This document shows, piece by piece, positions 53,029 to 54,512 of a stretch of DNA of 54,512 nucleotides. Source of the DNA: an uncultured Hyphomicrobiales bacterium (GTDB lineage Bacteria; Pseudomonadota; Alphaproteobacteria; Rhizobiales; Xanthobacteraceae). Position numbers and translations under genes: made by a program. The notes under the pieces were generated by a model that was not told where the DNA came from, searched no databases, and worked only from the letters and a program-made list of their open reading frames with translations. The stretch spans positions 1-54,512 of the forward strand of contig CAISIV010000313.1 in assembly GCA_903885555.1 (NCBI GenBank), in the 5' to 3' direction. Every line of letters begins with the position of its first letter. Position 1 is the stretch's first letter.

Positions 53029-53376
53029 CTATCGCACTTTGTAGAGCGTGTGCTTGCGATTGCGGGTGTAAGGCCGCACCTGTGACGGCCAGCGGCCGTC
53101 TTCAACCGCCGCGGCCCATTCCGGGCTCGTCAGAACGTGCGGGCCGTCGATCTCATAAAGAGCGTGGTGGCGCGGGCTCTCCGCCTCGACATGCTTTTCC
53201 ACGCCGCCAATGCTCACCGAGAATGGCTCGCTGTCGATGCGTTGCACGGAATGCACGCCGGGTACTTTCAACAGGCTGGGCACATGTTCGGTGTCGTAGA
53301 CTTCGTGAAACAGCGCCTCCTTGTCCGGATCCACGTCCATGCTGGAGACGAACACGTATTTTGCTTTGAACGGCAT
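53029..53376 (-). CDS. small protein, possible dimeric alpha/beta-barrel (EthD-like)
   Basis: 115 residues. KAKYVFVSSMDVDPDKEALFHEVYDTEHVPSLLKVPG has the beta-helix pattern of EthD/ABM-type domains, with HALYEIDGPHVLTSPEWAAAVE later. No catalytic residue can be named. Lies 34 bases after the gamma-carbonic anhydrase gene on the same strand, so probably co-transcribed with it. Confidence 0.7.
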   Translation of the reverse strand: MPFKAKYVFVSSMDVDPDKEALFHEVYDTEHVPSLLKVPGVHSVQRIDSEPFSVSIGGVEKHVEAESPRHHALYEIDGPHVLTSPEWAAAVEDGRWPSQVRPYTRNRKHTLYKVR

Positions 53377-53410
53377 CGAACTCTTCTTTCTTTTCTGACG
53401 GTGTTTCGAT

Positions 53411-53941
53411 CTAACCGATCTTCTTCAAACCCTTGGCGTATTGCTTGGAGCGCTGCACGTAGACGTCGGCACCGCGCGCGATCATTGCCGTGAGCTTTTC
53501 GTCGATGGTGCGGATCGCGCGCGCCGGCGCGCCGACGATCAGCGAATTGTCGGGAAACTCCTTGCCTTCGGTCACCACCGCGCCGGCGCCGACCAGACAA
53601 TTTTTCCCGATTTTGGATCCGTTGAGCATGATCGCGCCCATGCCGACGAGTGAATTCGCACCGATGGTGCAGCCGTGCAGGATGACGTTGTGGCCGATCA
53701 CGCAACCATTGCCGATCGTCATCGGGAAACCGGGATCGGTATGCAGCGTGGCGTTGTCCTGAATCTGCGAACGCTCGCCGAGCTCAATCCATTCATTGTC
53801 GCCGCGCAGGACCGCGCCGAACCAGATGCTGGTGTCTTTCTTCATGCGCACACGGCCGATCACCGTCGCGTTGTCGGCAATCCAGTATTCGCCGGCGCCC
53901 GGTAATTCCGGCGCCTGACCGTCGAGTTCGAAAAGTGCCAT
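53411..53941 (-). CDS. gamma-carbonic anhydrase-family hexapeptide protein (YrdA-like)
   Basis: 176 residues of left-handed beta-helix hexapeptides. Metal ligands H67 (NATLHTD), H84 (IGHNVILH) and H89 match gamma-carbonic anhydrases. The usual activity, if any, is CO2 hydration, but many YrdA-type members are of unclear function. The C-end is Lys-rich (QRSKQYAKGLKKIG). Confidence 0.92.
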   Translation of the reverse strand: MALFELDGQAPELPGAGEYWIADNATVIGRVRMKKDTSIWFGAVLRGDNEWIELGERSQIQDNATLHTDPGFPMTIGNGCVIGHNVILHGCTIGANSLVGMGAIMLNGSKIGKNCLVGAGAVVTEGKEFPDNSLIVGAPARAIRTIDEKLTAMIARGADVYVQRSKQYAKGLKKIG

Positions 53942-54006
53942 GTCCGCTCCCTATTCAGGTTGGCGAACTTGCCCGATCGAAAGCTGTGAGGGAAGTACAG
54001 GCCGGA

Positions 54007-54327
54007 CTAAAGGACGGCGCGCAGGGTCATCATCAGGACCATGCCGGACATCAGGCTCCAGAAGCCCGAGATCACGGTGGCGAGGAAGACGAACTCGAAG
54101 CGGCGGCCTTCTTGGCGCTGGCCGAGCAGCGTGTTGCGCATGATGAGGAACGGCGCGGTGATCATCAGCAGCGGCACCGCGGCGAAAGCCTGCGGGCTCG
54201 GACCGGTCGAGAGCATGCCGAAGCTCGGCACCTTGCTGGTCGCCAGTTGATACGCGGAGGTGAACAGGCCCGCCATGGCGAAGCCCAACGCCAGCGACAG
54301 CAGGTTTTGCCAGGATTCCGGAGTCAT
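54007..54327 (-). CDS. small conserved inner-membrane protein
   Basis: 106 residues with three likely membrane helices: LLSLALGFAMAGLFTSAYQL, FAAVPLLMITAPFLIMRNTL and FVFLATVISGFWSLMSGMVL. Between them is the polar GQRQEGRRF segment. Function unknown. The ATG at 54327 is preferred; an in-frame start 30 bases upstream is possible. A perfect CtrA-type box lies 67 bases upstream. Confidence 0.72.
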   Translation of the reverse strand: MTPESWQNLLSLALGFAMAGLFTSAYQLATSKVPSFGMLSTGPSPQAFAAVPLLMITAPFLIMRNTLLGQRQEGRRFEFVFLATVISGFWSLMSGMVLMMTLRAVL

Positions 54328-54393
54328 ACACGGCCTCGAACGCGATACTGAGGCCAACTTTTACCGTCTCCCCGGGTTCCCGCCAGTCAATCC

Positions 54394-54408
54394 TTAACCA
54401 ATGGTTAA
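54394..54408 (-). promoter_or_regulatory. perfect CtrA-type box TTAA-N7-TTAA
   Basis: TTAACCAATGGTTAA is an exact TTAA-N7-TTAA match and nearly palindromic. It lies 67-81 bases before the start of the small membrane protein gene, a good place for CtrA control. Chance occurrence in GC-rich DNA is low but not nil. Confidence 0.6.
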
Positions 54409-54478
54409 GAGCCGAAAATCCCGTGCCGCCAAAGGTTTGGCCAAAGCCGTGGCATACTGGTGTTTGATTCGAGCGCGC

Positions 54479-54512
54479 GCATGATCCCGAAAAGTGGGAA
54501 CCGGTTTTCGGA
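54479..54512. repeat. 45-bp palindromic repeat, copy 3 (cut by window end)
   Basis: GCATGATCCCGAAAAGTGGG and following bases match copy 1 (11942) exactly until the window ends; the right arm lies outside. It sits in the intergenic DNA beyond the small membrane protein gene. Confidence 0.9.

Overview
The window is GC-rich (roughly 60-65 %) chromosomal DNA of an alphaproteobacterium, most likely Hyphomicrobiales near Bradyrhizobium, Rhodopseudomonas or Pseudolabrys. The signs are orphan Bug-type solute receptors, BTLCP and PAS_5-type proteins, a LysR/TRAP-rich gene content, a perfect CtrA-type box (TTAA-N7-TTAA), a FixK/FNR-type box, and a 45-bp palindromic repeat of a kind I associate with this group. 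No prophage, insertion sequence, integrase or CRISPR array is visible. Genus is inference; no search was run.

Layout. 1-4.3 kb: the 3' end of an MFS symporter, tRNA-Thr(UGU), a cold-shock protein, a lipoprotein, and a Bug receptor followed by a Tat-exported metallo-hydrolase. 4.3-9.3 kb: a vitamin B12 receptor (btuB) under a cobalamin riboswitch, then small exported proteins. 9.3-11.5 kb: cutA, nadK and a FkbM-type methyltransferase. 11.5-18.7 kb: a catabolic block of two molybdenum-hydroxylase subunits, a complete TRAP transporter and a UxaA-family dehydratase. 18.7-24.7 kb: a DHA2 exporter, a universal stress protein, a CheY-like/Hpt pair, a DUF2336 protein and a lytic transglycosylase. 24.8-32 kb: a CitE-like lyase, a branched-chain amino-acid receptor, a B12/radical SAM protein, hisI, folE, an IscU-like protein and a ClpP-like periplasmic protein. 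32.2-34.7 kb: yidD and thrS; thrS carries an apparent one-base frameshift. 34.6-40.4 kb: a trimeric autotransporter adhesin translationally coupled to a small exported protein, flanked by two paralogous winged-helix regulators, then cytochrome c. 40.5-42.8 kb: otsA and otsB (trehalose). 42.8-54.5 kb: flavin oxidoreductases, patatin, CBS, rhomboid, PAS and PilZ proteins, a BTLCP protease, a second orphan Bug receptor, LysR and XRE regulators, a gamma-carbonic anhydrase and a small membrane protein.

How genes may work together. The Mo-hydroxylase/TRAP/UxaA block reads as uptake and breakdown of an organic acid. The adhesin block is the most unusual part: a surface fibre, a coupled exported partner that I do not recognise, and two related regulators, one with a 25-bp-period direct repeat just upstream of its start. 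PilZ plus BTLCP suggests c-di-GMP-linked surface proteolysis, though no LapA/LapD partner is in view. Cytochrome c sits under a FixK/FNR-like box, suggesting low-oxygen control.

Main anomalies: the thrS frameshift; 45-bp palindromes that supply the stop codons of two genes and show compensatory arm changes; twin C-rich hairpins at 50.23-50.30 kb resembling anti-Shine-Dalgarno small RNAs; and an AT-rich island at 49.37-49.50 kb.
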